Positions 1 to 7,041 of a stretch of DNA of 10,101 bases are shown one piece after another. Under the pieces are notes generated by a model. That model ran no database searches, was not told the origin of the DNA, and saw only the letters and a list, made by a program, of their open reading frames with translations. The stretch lies in NCBI GenBank assembly GCA_003164075.1, contig PLRZ01000637.1, positions 1 to 10,101 of the forward strand, in the 5' to 3' direction. The stretch's first letter is position 1, and each line of letters starts with the position of its first letter. This DNA is from Bryobacterales bacterium (GTDB taxonomy: Bacteria > Acidobacteriota > Terriglobia > Bryobacterales > Bryobacteraceae). The position numbers and the translations under genes are program-made.

Positions 1-635
1 TCTGGTTCGTGTTCGATAACTACGGCTTCATGATCGTGCCGTTTGCGGTGTACCTGATCGCCGCCACCGCGGAGACGAATCGCGCGCCCTTCGACCTGCC
101 GGAGGCCGAATCGGAGTTGGTGGGTGGGTTCCATACCGAGTACAGCGGCTTCCGCTGGTGCCTCTACTTCCTGGCCGAGTACGCCAATGTTTTCGTGGTG
201 GCGTCGGTGGCCGTGACGCTCTTCTGGGGCGGCTGGCTGCGGCCGTTCCCCAGCGTAAAATGGCTCGATATACCGCTGAATATGGGGTTCCCGTTTGTGC
301 TGTTCGTAGGGTCCGGCCTGATGAGCCTGACGCTGGTGAAGAAACTCAAGGACGCCATGCAGCAGAAGGTGCTGGTGGGTGCTTCGCTGCTGCTGGTGCT
401 GGTGGCGGGCGTGTTTGTGATCCCGGCCATCAACGCTCCGGTATCGGGAATGTTCTGGTTCCTTTTTAAGGTGTCGACCATCATTTACACGCTCATCTGG
501 TTTCGCGGCACCTTCCCGCGGTTCCGCTACGATCAACTGATGAACATCGGATGGAAGATCGCGATTCCGGTAGGAATGGCGGCGGTGGTCATCAACGCCG
601 TGCTGGGAATGACCCGGCCGGTGGTAGGCTCTTAG
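1..635 (+). CDS. nuoH: NADH-quinone oxidoreductase subunit H (partial, C-terminal part)
   Basis: This is the membrane subunit of respiratory complex I that joins the peripheral arm to the membrane arm and forms much of the quinone-binding chamber. The gene is cut by the left edge. The frame is open from base 3 (W-F-V-F-D-N-Y...) to a TAG stop at 633-635, giving about 210 visible residues of a protein usually 320-430 long. The diagnostic loop [20 protein letters not shown] is present, followed by [10 protein letters not shown]; this acidic cytoplasmic loop lines the quinone site in the family. Several hydrophobic membrane segments follow, and the end [13 protein letters not shown] plus a last membrane helix is typical of the NuoH C-terminus. 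No nuoI follows on this strand, although nuoI is the usual next gene. The GTG at 9 is internal, not a start. Identification is very secure. Confidence 0.97.
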   Translation, partial: WFVFDNYGFMIVPFAVYLIAATAETNRAPFDLPEAESELVGGFHTEYSGFRWCLYFLAEYANVFVVASVAVTLFWGGWLRPFPSVKWLDIPLNMGFPFVLFVGSGLMSLTLVKKLKDAMQQKVLVGASLLLVLVAGVFVIPAINAPVSGMFWFLFKVSTIIYTLIWFRGTFPRFRYDQLMNIGWKIAIPVGMAAVVINAVLGMTRPVVGS

Positions 636-691
636 GCTAAGGGATGTGGCGCCGGCACTCATGCCTTGCCGGGTCGAGCCGTTTCTTGCTC

Positions 692-787
692 GGTGGGGCA
701 GGCGGTGCCCGCCTGCCCTCTATCCTGTTTACGCAGCGGACTTGTTAATTGAGGACGGGCGGGCAGGCGAGCACCGCCTGCCCCACC
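692..787. repeat. GC-rich palindromic intergenic repeat (REP/BIME-like)
   Basis: Two 27-base arms, 692-718 and 761-787, are reverse complements with one mismatch. Each arm is also a hairpin by itself. The left arm has a perfect 10-bp stem (696-705 with 709-718, loop TGC). The right arm has a 9-bp stem (761-769 with 775-783, 5-base loop). The core motif is GGGCAGGCGGTGC. The 42 bases between the arms are less GC-rich. This organisation of paired small hairpins facing each other resembles REP/BIME elements, which are dispersed in many genomes. It lies 56 bases after the nuoH stop and could slow or end transcription, but no T-run follows either hairpin, so it is not called a terminator. Confidence 0.75.
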
Positions 788-859
788 TCCGCGTTCATCC
801 AGAATTCCACGACATCAGGAGTTTTTACGCGTAAGTGTCTTCCCCTCGACGTGCAGTTC

Positions 860-888
860 TTGGAATGATGCCGGGGATAGTGTATCCT
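860..888 (+). promoter_or_regulatory. Possible sigma-70-type promoter of the propeller gene
   Basis: A TTGGAA hexamer at 860-865 (4 of 6 matches to TTGACA) and TATCCT at 883-888 (4 of 6 matches to TATAAT) are separated by 17 bases, the preferred spacing. The -10 box ends only 9 bases before the ATG at 898, so a transcript started from it would have almost no leader. No Shine-Dalgarno sequence lies in those bases. The match is modest and unproven. Confidence 0.4.
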
Positions 889-897
889 CCATACATT

Positions 898-3800
898 ATG
901 CGTTTTCGTACATTTCTCTTAACCTTGGCCGGCGCCGCCGTTCTTCTGGCGCAATCCTTCAGCCCGTCGCTCTATAGCGGCATGCGCTGGCGACAGGTGG
1001 GGCCGTTCCGCGCCGGGCGAATTTCCGCCGTCGCCGGAATTCCGGGCGACCCGGCCACCTATTATCTCGGCACGCCGGGCGGTGGCATCTGGAAGAGCAC
1101 CAGCGGCGGGTCCACCTGGAAGCCCATTTTCGACGACACCCACCAGGAATCCATCGGATCGATCGCGATTGCGAGGTCCAATCCCAATATCATTTATGTG
1201 GGCACGGGCGACGTCAGCAGCGTGGAGAAATCGGTCAACGTGGGCAACGGCGTGTGGAAGTCCGTGGACGCGGGCGCGCACTGGCAGCACATCGGCCTGG
1301 ACGATACCCATCACGTGGTGTCCCTGGTAGTGGACCCCAAGAACCCCGACATCGTACTGGCCGCGGCGCTGGGCCATACGTACGTCCGCAACGAAGAGCG
1401 CGGCGTGTTCCGCACCAGCGATGGCGGCCGTACATGGACCAAGGTGTTGTACAAAGGCGACACGCTGGGCGCGGTCAATATGGTGGCCGATCCGGACAAT
1501 CCGCAGACGATTTTCGCGGCGCTGGAAGTGTACCTGACGATTCCGAATGCCGGCCGCGGCGGTGGCGCAGGCGCACCGGGCGCACCAGCCGAACCGCCGG
1601 CGCCGGGCGCGGGCATCTACAAATCCACCGATCAGGGTCTCACCTGGACGTACCTCGCGGGGCACGGCCTTCCCGACTCCAATATGGGACGGATCGGCCT
1701 GGCAGTGGCGGGCGGCACCGGCGGACAGCGGGTTTTCGCGGTGATGACCGGCGGCATGTACCGCTCCGATGACGGCGGCGCCAACTGGCATCGCAGCACC
1801 ACCGACCCGCGCTCCAACGGCAGCTCCTATTTCAGCCAGGTCTACGTGGCGCCCGACAATCCCGATACGGTCTACGTGGTGCAGACCTCGCTCTACCGAT
1901 CGCTTGACGGCGGCCAAACTTTCGAGGCCTTCAAGGGAGCGCCCGGCGGCGACGACTACCACGTGGTATGGATCGACCCGACTAACGGGAAGCGCATTCT
2001 GGCGGGCGTGGACCAGGGTCCGACGATCAGCCTGGACGGCGGATTCACATGGGACCTGAACTGGTACAACCTGCCGAACGGGCAGTTCTACCATATCTCG
2101 ACCGACATGCGGTTCCCGTATTGGATCTACGGCACCCAGCAGGATAGCGGCTCGGCGGGGACCGCCAGCCGCGGCGCGTTCGGACAGATCACGTTCATGG
2201 AATGGCTGCCCTCGGTGGGCGCCTACGAGTTTGGATATGTGAATGCCTCTCCGCTGGACGCTCACATCCTCATGGCCAGCGGACAAGGGAGTAACATTCA
2301 GCGGTCCGACCTGTCTACGCGGCAGATCTATAATGTCTCGCCGCCGCGCAGCTTAGGGGCGCGCTTCGCATCGTATCCGCCGCACTGTTTCGCCCTGGCG
2401 GATCCTCACATCTATTATTTCGGCGCGCAGTACTTACTGGAAACGCGCGACTTAGGGAATACGTGGAAGGCCGTGAGTCCCGATGTTACTCTGGCTCCGG
2501 GCGAGACCCCGCCGCCCGCCGAACCGGCGGATCAACCGGCGGCAGGCGGACGCGGAGGCCGCGGTCCGGTGACGGGCATTTCCGCGATCGGACCTTCGCC
2601 GTTGCACGCGGGAGCGGTCTGGGTGGGCACTTCCAACGGCCGCGTGCAGCGCACTGTGGACGGCACGAACTGGCAGTCCGTGACGCCGGCGGATTTGCCC
2701 GCCAACAGCCAGATCCAACAAATCCAGGCGTCGCCGCATAACATCGACACGGCCTATTTCACTATCGATCGCCACAATTATAACGACTTTGCGCCCCACA
2801 TTTACCGCACGCGCGATGGCGGCAAGACGTGGACGGCGATTGTCTCGGGCCTCCCCGCCACGGAGATCGCGCGCGTGGTGAAGGAAGATCCGGTGCGCCC
2901 CGGCCTGCTCTATGCGGGCACCGAGCACGGCGCCTGGGTTTCTTTCGATTCCGGCGACCACTGGCAATCGCTGCAGCTTAATCTGCCGACCGCATCGGTA
3001 CGCGACCTGGTGGTTCATGGCGACGACCTGGTGGCCGGCACTTACGGGAGGGCCTTCTGGATTCTGGACGACGTGACGCCGCTGCGGCAGATGAGCGCCG
3101 AGGTGTCGAGCGCCGAGGCTTACTTGTATAAGCCGGCGGCCACCATACGGGTGCGCAACGATACCAACTTCGACACGCCGTTTCCGCCGGAAATGACGGC
3201 CGGCGCGAACCCTCCGGATGGCGCGATTTTGAATTACTTTTTGAAGTCGGCGGCGGCGGGGCCGGTTACTATCGGGATCTACGATTCGGCCGGTAAGTTA
3301 GTAAGGGAATTGACCAGCGTACCGCCTCCGCCGGAGCCGGAGCCGCAACTGAACGTCCCGAATTACTGGATTGAGCGTCCCCACCCACTGCCTACTGCGG
3401 CGGGCATGAATCGGGCGGTGTGGGACCTGCGGTATACGCGGCCAGCGCCGATTGGGCCTTACGGCACACAGGCGTACCCCATGACGGCGCTCTATGGGGC
3501 GACTCCTGCGGAGCCGCGCGGTCCGCTGGTGGCGCCCGGTAACTATGAAGTCCGGCTGACGGTAAGTGGGCGGACTTACCGGCAGCCCTTGCAGGTGACC
3601 ATGGACCCGCGGATCAAGACGCCGCCGCAAGGGATTACCGAGCAGCGCGACTTAGGCGTGAGAATCCTGGACGCGATGACGGCGGCATACCAGGCCAATC
3701 GGCAGGTGGCCGATGTGCGGGCAGCGCTGGCAGCGGCGGGGCAGGCCGATGCAGTGACGGCATTGGCGGGCAAGGCGGCCGCATTCGGCGGCGCGCCGGC

Positions 3801-4095
3801 GGGCCGGGGCGGGCGCGGAGGCGGTGGCGGCGGCCGGGGCGGCGGTGGAGCGACCAGCAACTTCACGACGATTCATGGCCAATTCGGGTCGCTGATGACT
3901 ACCGTGGAACAGGCGGACGAGGCACCCTCGCCAGCCATGCGCGAAACTTACGAGGAGTCCTGTAAGTCGCTGACAGAGGCCCTGGCGAAATGGGAAGAGC
4001 TGAAGAAGACGGATCTGGCAGGGTTGAACGGCACACTGGGAGACAAGGCGGTCGCGGCGCCGCCGGCGCTGGCTGCGCCGGGTTGCGGGAAATAA
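898..4095 (+). CDS. Secreted Asp-box (BNR/VPS10 sortilin-type) beta-propeller protein
   Basis: This is a 1065-residue exported protein. I chose the ATG at 898 because it begins directly with a signal peptide (MRFRTF, hydrophobic core to about residue 18, likely cleavage after LLA or nearby). The in-frame GTG at 835 would add 21 residues that spoil it. Eleven Asp boxes (S/T-x-D-x-G-x-T-W type) start near residues 67, 122, 173, 243, 290, 335, 378, 516, 586, 638 and 682, marking blades of one or two large beta-propellers as in sialidase, xyloglucanase and VPS10 proteins. The propeller part ends with TYGRAFWILDD (715-725), a motif recurrent in this bacterial family. A beta-rich domain (about 740-905) and a helical tail follow. 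Gly/Arg/Pro-rich linkers lie at about 219-239, 548-557 and 965-985. No catalytic residues can be assigned. Such proteins are often labelled glycosyl hydrolase on the Asp boxes alone, which does not prove enzyme activity. The gene stands alone, with an unrelated convergent gene downstream. Confidence 0.88.
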   Translation: MRFRTFLLTLAGAAVLLAQSFSPSLYSGMRWRQVGPFRAGRISAVAGIPGDPATYYLGTPGGGIWKSTSGGSTWKPIFDDTHQESIGSIAIARSNPNIIYVGTGDVSSVEKSVNVGNGVWKSVDAGAHWQHIGLDDTHHVVSLVVDPKNPDIVLAAALGHTYVRNEERGVFRTSDGGRTWTKVLYKGDTLGAVNMVADPDNPQTIFAALEVYLTIPNAGRGGGAGAPGAPAEPPAPGAGIYKSTDQGLTWTYLAGHGLPDSNMGRIGLAVAGGTGGQRVFAVMTGGMYRSDDGGANWHRSTTDPRSNGSSYFSQVYVAPDNPDTVYVVQTSLYRSLDGGQTFEAFKGAPGGDDYHVVWIDPTNGKRILAGVDQGPTISLDGGFTWDLNWYNLPNGQFYHISTDMRFPYWIYGTQQDSGSAGTASRGAFGQITFMEWLPSVGAYEFGYVNASPLDAHILMASGQGSNIQRSDLSTRQIYNVSPPRSLGARFASYPPHCFALADPHIYYFGAQYLLETRDLGNTWKAVSPDVTLAPGETPPPAEPADQPAAGGRGGRGPVTGISAIGPSPLHAGAVWVGTSNGRVQRTVDGTNWQSVTPADLPANSQIQQIQASPHNIDTAYFTIDRHNYNDFAPHIYRTRDGGKTWTAIVSGLPATEIARVVKEDPVRPGLLYAGTEHGAWVSFDSGDHWQSLQLNLPTASVRDLVVHGDDLVAGTYGRAFWILDDVTPLRQMSAEVSSAEAYLYKPAATIRVRNDTNFDTPFPPEMTAGANPPDGAILNYFLKSAAAGPVTIGIYDSAGKLVRELTSVPPPPEPEPQLNVPNYWIERPHPLPTAAGMNRAVWDLRYTRPAPIGPYGTQAYPMTALYGATPAEPRGPLVAPGNYEVRLTVSGRTYRQPLQVTMDPRIKTPPQGITEQRDLGVRILDAMTAAYQANRQVADVRAALAAAGQADAVTALAGKAAAFGGAPAGRGGRGGGGGGRGGGGATSNFTTIHGQFGSLMTTVEQADEAPSPAMRETYEESCKSLTEALAKWEELKKTDLAGLNGTLGDKAVAAPPALAAPGCGK

Positions 4096-4451
4096 GCGGG
4101 GGCGGCGGAACAGCCGCATGATCGGCAGTGCAGAGGGAGAAGTCTCATCTCGCGGTGCGGTACGAGCGGGCTGAAGCCCAATGTCACTTACTTTGGCAGA
4201 GGCGGAATTCTGCATAATTCGTAGGGCGGCCAATCATGGCTGCGGCCGGCTTTTAGCCGGCTCTTTCGGACCTCGAGCACTCGTAGATGGCCCGAAAAGC
4301 CGCCTGGAAAGGCGGCTTGCAGCCAAGATTGGCTGCCCCACAACAAATGCAGAATTCCACGTTGGAGCAAAGTAAGTGACAGTGGGCTGAAGGCCGCCCC
4401 ACATGTTTTGGCGATGCTCGTTTCGGATGCGGATCACTCCGGCAGGCTGAC
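4096..4451. other. Convergent intergenic region with no gene
   Basis: This gap lies between the stop codons of the propeller gene (+) and the TIM-barrel gene (-). Most of it is the inverted-repeat element at 4182-4381. Outside that I see only a weak 5-bp GC hairpin (4102-4106 with 4113-4117, no T-run) just after the propeller stop, and a GGGCTGAAG direct repeat flanking the element. Short open frames here cross the palindrome, have no ribosome-binding site and resemble no family I know. Confidence 0.8.
4182..4381. mobile_element. About 200-bp near-symmetrical inverted-repeat element (MITE-like, non-coding)
   Basis: The ends are perfect 14-base inverted repeats, TGTCACTTACTTTG (4182-4195 and reverse complement 4368-4381). 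The symmetry continues inward. A perfect 12-base match GGAATTCTGCAT lies at 4204-4215, with its complement at 4347-4358. A GCCAATC-x-TGGCTGC hairpin lies in each arm (4226-4243 and 4319-4336). Next come a GC-rich hairpin in each arm (4245-4261 and 4297-4318) and CTTTCGGACC/CTTTTCGGGCC (4263-4272; 4289-4298). The centre is a 16-base stretch containing CGAG-CA-CTCG (4274-4283). There is no transposase or other coding capacity. Size, terminal repeats and position fit a miniature inverted-repeat transposable element or a structured dispersed repeat. Which of these it is cannot be told from one copy. Confidence 0.7.
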
Positions 4452-4463
4452 TTAGTAAGTCAG
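4447..4463. repeat. Small palindrome across the stop codon of the TIM-barrel gene
   Basis: CTGACTT-AGT-AAGTCAG is a perfect 7-bp stem with a 3-base loop. It contains the TAA stop (4452-4454, - strand). No run of T follows on the - strand, so a role as an intrinsic terminator is doubtful. It may act only as a 3'-end stabilising hairpin, or be chance. Confidence 0.4.
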
Positions 4464-5300
4464 CTTGGAGAGGTAGTTATAGCTTTGGCGAAGGCTGTCG
4501 AGCGGATCGCCGGGGGTCTGGTCCTGTTCGACGATGTAGTGCTTGACGCCGGCGGCATCGGCGGCTTTGATGATCGCCGGCCAGTCCAGCACGCCGTTAC
4601 CAATTTCTTTGAAAGCGGTACGAGGCACCGACTCGTTGAAGCGCTGCTCGGTGCCTTGGGCTTTGTCCTTACAATGCAGCAGGGGCACGCGTCCGCTGAG
4701 CTTCCTGATGAATTCCACCGGGTCGTTGCCCGACACGCTCAGCCAGAAGCAGTCGAGCTCAAAGCCAACCAGTTTCTTGTCGGTGTTATCGATCAGGACC
4801 TGGAACAGGGTCTTGTCGCCGGCGCTGGCGGATTCAAAAGCGTGATTGTGATAGGCGGCCTGAATGCCGGCGGCATGACATTTCTCGCCGAACATATTCA
4901 ACTTATCGGCCATGGCTTTCATCACGTCGGCGCCGCCCCGGTCTTCTTGCGGAACGTAAGGGTGTACGGCATATTGGAAGCCCCAGCCTTTGAGCAGGTC
5001 GACCACGCGGCTCATTTCGCCGGCGTCCTTAGTCATGAGTTTGTTGTCGACGTGCATACTGACGGCCTTCAGGCCGCTGGCCTGCACCATGGGCCAGATC
5101 TGGCCGAAGTTCGCCCACGTGGCCTCGATCTCCTGGTAGCCGATAGCACGGATCGCGTTCAGGATTTCGGCCGGCTTCTGCGGCAGAACGTTGCGGACGG
5201 TGTAAAGTTGCACGCCGATGGCCTTGAGCTGGGCAGCACGGGCAGTGGCGGAGAGTGCCGCAATCGTGGCGGCTTGTAAAAACTCGCGTCGGGATGGCAT
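4452..5300 (-). CDS. Tat-exported xylose isomerase-like TIM-barrel protein (sugar phosphate isomerase/epimerase family)
   Basis: This 282-residue protein belongs to the AP endonuclease 2/xylose isomerase-like TIM-barrel superfamily, whose members isomerise, epimerise or dehydrate sugars and inositols using a divalent metal. The N-terminus MPSRREFLQAA holds a twin-arginine motif (SRREFLQ), followed by a short Ala-rich stretch with likely cleavage after ARA (residue 22), so export of the folded protein to the periplasm is expected. Likely metal ligands by family pattern are E156 (AYHNHAFE), D183 (FELDCFW), H209 (LLHCKDKA) and E258 (VEQDQ); K211/D212 and the EIGNGVLDW segment (232-240) are also typical. 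The barrel starts at LKAIGVQLYTVR and runs to the end, a usual length for the family. The substrate cannot be inferred: no sugar dehydrogenase or transporter lies next to it. The ATG at 5300 is supported by the Tat motif beginning at residue 3. Upstream nuoN is on the same strand but 280 bases away, so separate transcription is likely. Confidence 0.9.
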   Translation of the reverse strand: MPSRREFLQAATIAALSATARAAQLKAIGVQLYTVRNVLPQKPAEILNAIRAIGYQEIEATWANFGQIWPMVQASGLKAVSMHVDNKLMTKDAGEMSRVVDLLKGWGFQYAVHPYVPQEDRGGADVMKAMADKLNMFGEKCHAAGIQAAYHNHAFESASAGDKTLFQVLIDNTDKKLVGFELDCFWLSVSGNDPVEFIRKLSGRVPLLHCKDKAQGTEQRFNESVPRTAFKEIGNGVLDWPAIIKAADAAGVKHYIVEQDQTPGDPLDSLRQSYNYLSKLTY

Positions 5301-5309
5301 CGGCTTACT

Positions 5310-5315
5310 ATTTTA
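5310..5315 (-). promoter_or_regulatory. Possible -10 box of the TIM-barrel gene
   Basis: TAAAAT on the - strand (5 of 6 matches to TATAAT) ends 9 bases before the ATG at 5300. No good -35 hexamer is seen at 16-18 bases upstream, and no Shine-Dalgarno sequence lies between box and start. The spacing to the ATG is the same as for the candidate promoter of the propeller gene. Confidence 0.35.
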
Positions 5316-5364
5316 CTCGCATTGGGGACCGCGCGGTGGGTGGGCTCCGAGGGGGCAACGGAAT

Positions 5365-5455
5365 GTTCACCGGAGAGACACAGAGAAAGCCTGAAGAACA
5401 AAACAGCATTCAGTCATCTTGGGTTTTCGCTGTATCTCTGTACCTCTGGGTGAAC
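5365..5455. repeat. CACAGAGA-type intergenic inverted repeat
   Basis: The left arm 5365-5386 (GTTCACC...GACACAGAGA) and right arm 5435-5455 (TCTCTGTACCTCT...GTGAAC) are imperfect reverse complements of about 21 bases with a few mismatches. They enclose a 48-base, relatively AT-rich middle. As general knowledge, repeats reading like 'CACAGAGACACAGAGA...GGTGAA' are dispersed in many environmental bacterial genomes, and this looks like a degraded member. It lies downstream of nuoN and upstream of the TIM-barrel gene, so it may separate their transcripts. The rest of 5301-5580 shows nothing else I can support. Confidence 0.6.
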
Positions 5456-5580
5456 TAATTACTCTCTGTCGCGAAAGTCGCTTCAAATGGCAAGGACCGC
5501 TTGCTGGCGCGCGCGGCTCGGAAACGCCGGGACGATTCCACGAGACTAGTTAACGGGGGATGCTTATGAACCGGCAGTCC

Positions 5581-7041
5581 CTACTTTACGAACGCCGCCG
5601 AACGGCTGGCGAACTCCAGCAGCCAACTTGGGAAGATGCCCAGGAACAGCGTGCCGGCGGCGGGAAGGATCAACGCCAGGCGCATGCTGGGAGTGAGCGG
5701 CTTCACGCTGGGTGCGCCCTCGCCCGGCTCATGCATGTACATGGTCACCAGAATGCGGAGATAGTAGTAGGCGCCTACGGCGCTATTGAGCAAGCCCAGC
5801 ACGGCCAGCCACACCAGGTGCGATTCCAGCGCCGCCTTGAAAATATAAAACTTGCCGAAAAAGCCGGCGGTAAGCGGGACCCCGATCAGCGAGAGCAGAT
5901 AGATGGTGAACAGCGCGGCGGTGAGCGGTTGCCTCTTTCCCAGGCCGGCCAGGTCTTCGATGTTCTGATATTTCTCGCCCTTGCCCGAAAGGTGGCTCAC
6001 CACCGAGAAGGCGCCGATATTCATGAAGGCATACCCCGCCAGGTAGAACATCGCCGCCGCCGTCCCGATTTCCGAACGCGCGGTAAGCGCCACCAGCACA
6101 TAGCCGGCGTGCGCGATGGAGCTATACCCCAGCATGCGCTTGACGTTGGTTTGCAGCAGCGCGGCGAAGTTGCCCACGGTCATGGAAAGCAGCGCCGCCA
6201 GCCAGACCAGCGGCTCCCAGCCGGCGCCGATGGGTCCGAAGGCAGTCAAGAAAATGCGCAGGAAAACGGCGAAGGCCGCGGCTTTCGGACCCGCCGAGAG
6301 GAACGCCGAAACGGGCGTGGGTGCGCCCTGGTAAACATCCGGCGCCCAGATCTGGAACGGCGCCGCCGAGACCTTGAAGCCCAGTCCGACGAACATCAGC
6401 GCCGCCGCGAGCCCCAGGAAAACCACCAGCGGCTGTTCCTGCCCGGCGACGGCATTGCGCACCGCCGTCAGATTCACCGTGCCGGTAGTGCCGTAGACAA
6501 TGGCCACACCGTACAGGAAGAACGCCGTGGCGAAGGAGCCCAGCAGAAAATACTTCAGGGACGATTCATTGGCGCGCTTGTCGTCGCGCAGATAGCCGGC
6601 CAGCACGTAGCTGGCGATGGACGAAATCTCCAGGCCGATGAAGACGATGATTAAGTCGTTGGCGGCGGCCATCAGGCATTGGCCGGCAATGGAAAACAGC
6701 AGCAGCGCGTGGTACTCGCTGGTCTCGGCCTCCTGCCGCGCCAGGAAACTATACGAGGGCAAAATGGCCAGGATCCCTACCGACATCACCAGAATGCGGA
6801 AGAAAGTGGCGAACCCGTCCACCACGAGCATCCCGCCGAAGGCCGGCCCGGGGTTGGTGAAGCTGTAAATCGCGCCGCCGATCCCGGCGATGAGCGCGGC
6901 GATGGCCAGGTGCCCGAAGGCATACGAGGAGCGCTTGTGAAGCACCGGATCGAGCACCATCAGCGCGGTGCCCATCACGGTGAGAATGATCTCCGGCAGG
7001 AAGCGGATGATGTCGGTGGAACTGACGAGGCTAGCGGTCAT
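5581..7041 (-). CDS. nuoN: NADH-quinone oxidoreductase subunit N
   Basis: This is one of the three antiporter-like proton-pumping subunits of complex I, the one nearest the quinone-coupling module. It is full length (486 residues, about 14 membrane helices). The expected channel residues are visible: E138 in GLEISSIASYVLAGY, K163 in SLKYFLLGSF, K223 in FKVSAAPFQIWAPDVYQGAP, K253 in GPKAAAF, and K397 in FFGKFYIFKAA. In the last position NuoN proteins carry Lys where NuoM has Glu, which separates this subunit from L and M. Translation starts at the ATG at 7041, which overlaps the end of nuoM by 11 bases. A GGAGG ribosome-binding site (7052-7048) lies 6 bases upstream, inside nuoM. It is the last gene of the L-M-N run, and no clear intrinsic terminator follows. 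Confidence 0.97.
   Translation of the reverse strand: MTASLVSSTDIIRFLPEIILTVMGTALMVLDPVLHKRSSYAFGHLAIAALIAGIGGAIYSFTNPGPAFGGMLVVDGFATFFRILVMSVGILAILPSYSFLARQEAETSEYHALLLFSIAGQCLMAAANDLIIVFIGLEISSIASYVLAGYLRDDKRANESSLKYFLLGSFATAFFLYGVAIVYGTTGTVNLTAVRNAVAGQEQPLVVFLGLAAALMFVGLGFKVSAAPFQIWAPDVYQGAPTPVSAFLSAGPKAAAFAVFLRIFLTAFGPIGAGWEPLVWLAALLSMTVGNFAALLQTNVKRMLGYSSIAHAGYVLVALTARSEIGTAAAMFYLAGYAFMNIGAFSVVSHLSGKGEKYQNIEDLAGLGKRQPLTAALFTIYLLSLIGVPLTAGFFGKFYIFKAALESHLVWLAVLGLLNSAVGAYYYLRILVTMYMHEPGEGAPSVKPLTPSMRLALILPAAGTLFLGIFPSWLLEFASRSAAFVK

Noticed and set aside
696..730. Intrinsic terminator for nuoH
   Set aside because: The 10-bp hairpin at 696-718 is strong, but only TCTATCCTGTTT follows, with no T-run. 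It is kept as a repeat.
646..834. 62-codon open frame after nuoH
   Set aside because: It reads straight through the palindromic repeat at 692-787, has no ribosome-binding site and no recognisable product.
835..897. Upstream GTG start for the propeller gene
   Set aside because: It would place 21 extra residues before the signal peptide and would overlap the candidate promoter. The ATG at 898 gives a proper signal peptide at once.
919..2286. 455-codon open frame on the - strand
   Set aside because: It is antisense to the propeller gene, whose Asp boxes and signal peptide are clear. The antisense product is low-complexity Arg/Gly/His-rich and has no recognisable domain.
4102..4117. Terminator of the propeller gene
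   Set aside because: It has only a 5-bp stem and no T-run, which in this GC-rich sequence is within chance.
4181..4375. Small open frames on both strands inside the convergent gap
   Set aside because: They lie inside the symmetrical inverted-repeat element, so their translations reflect the palindrome and not a gene.
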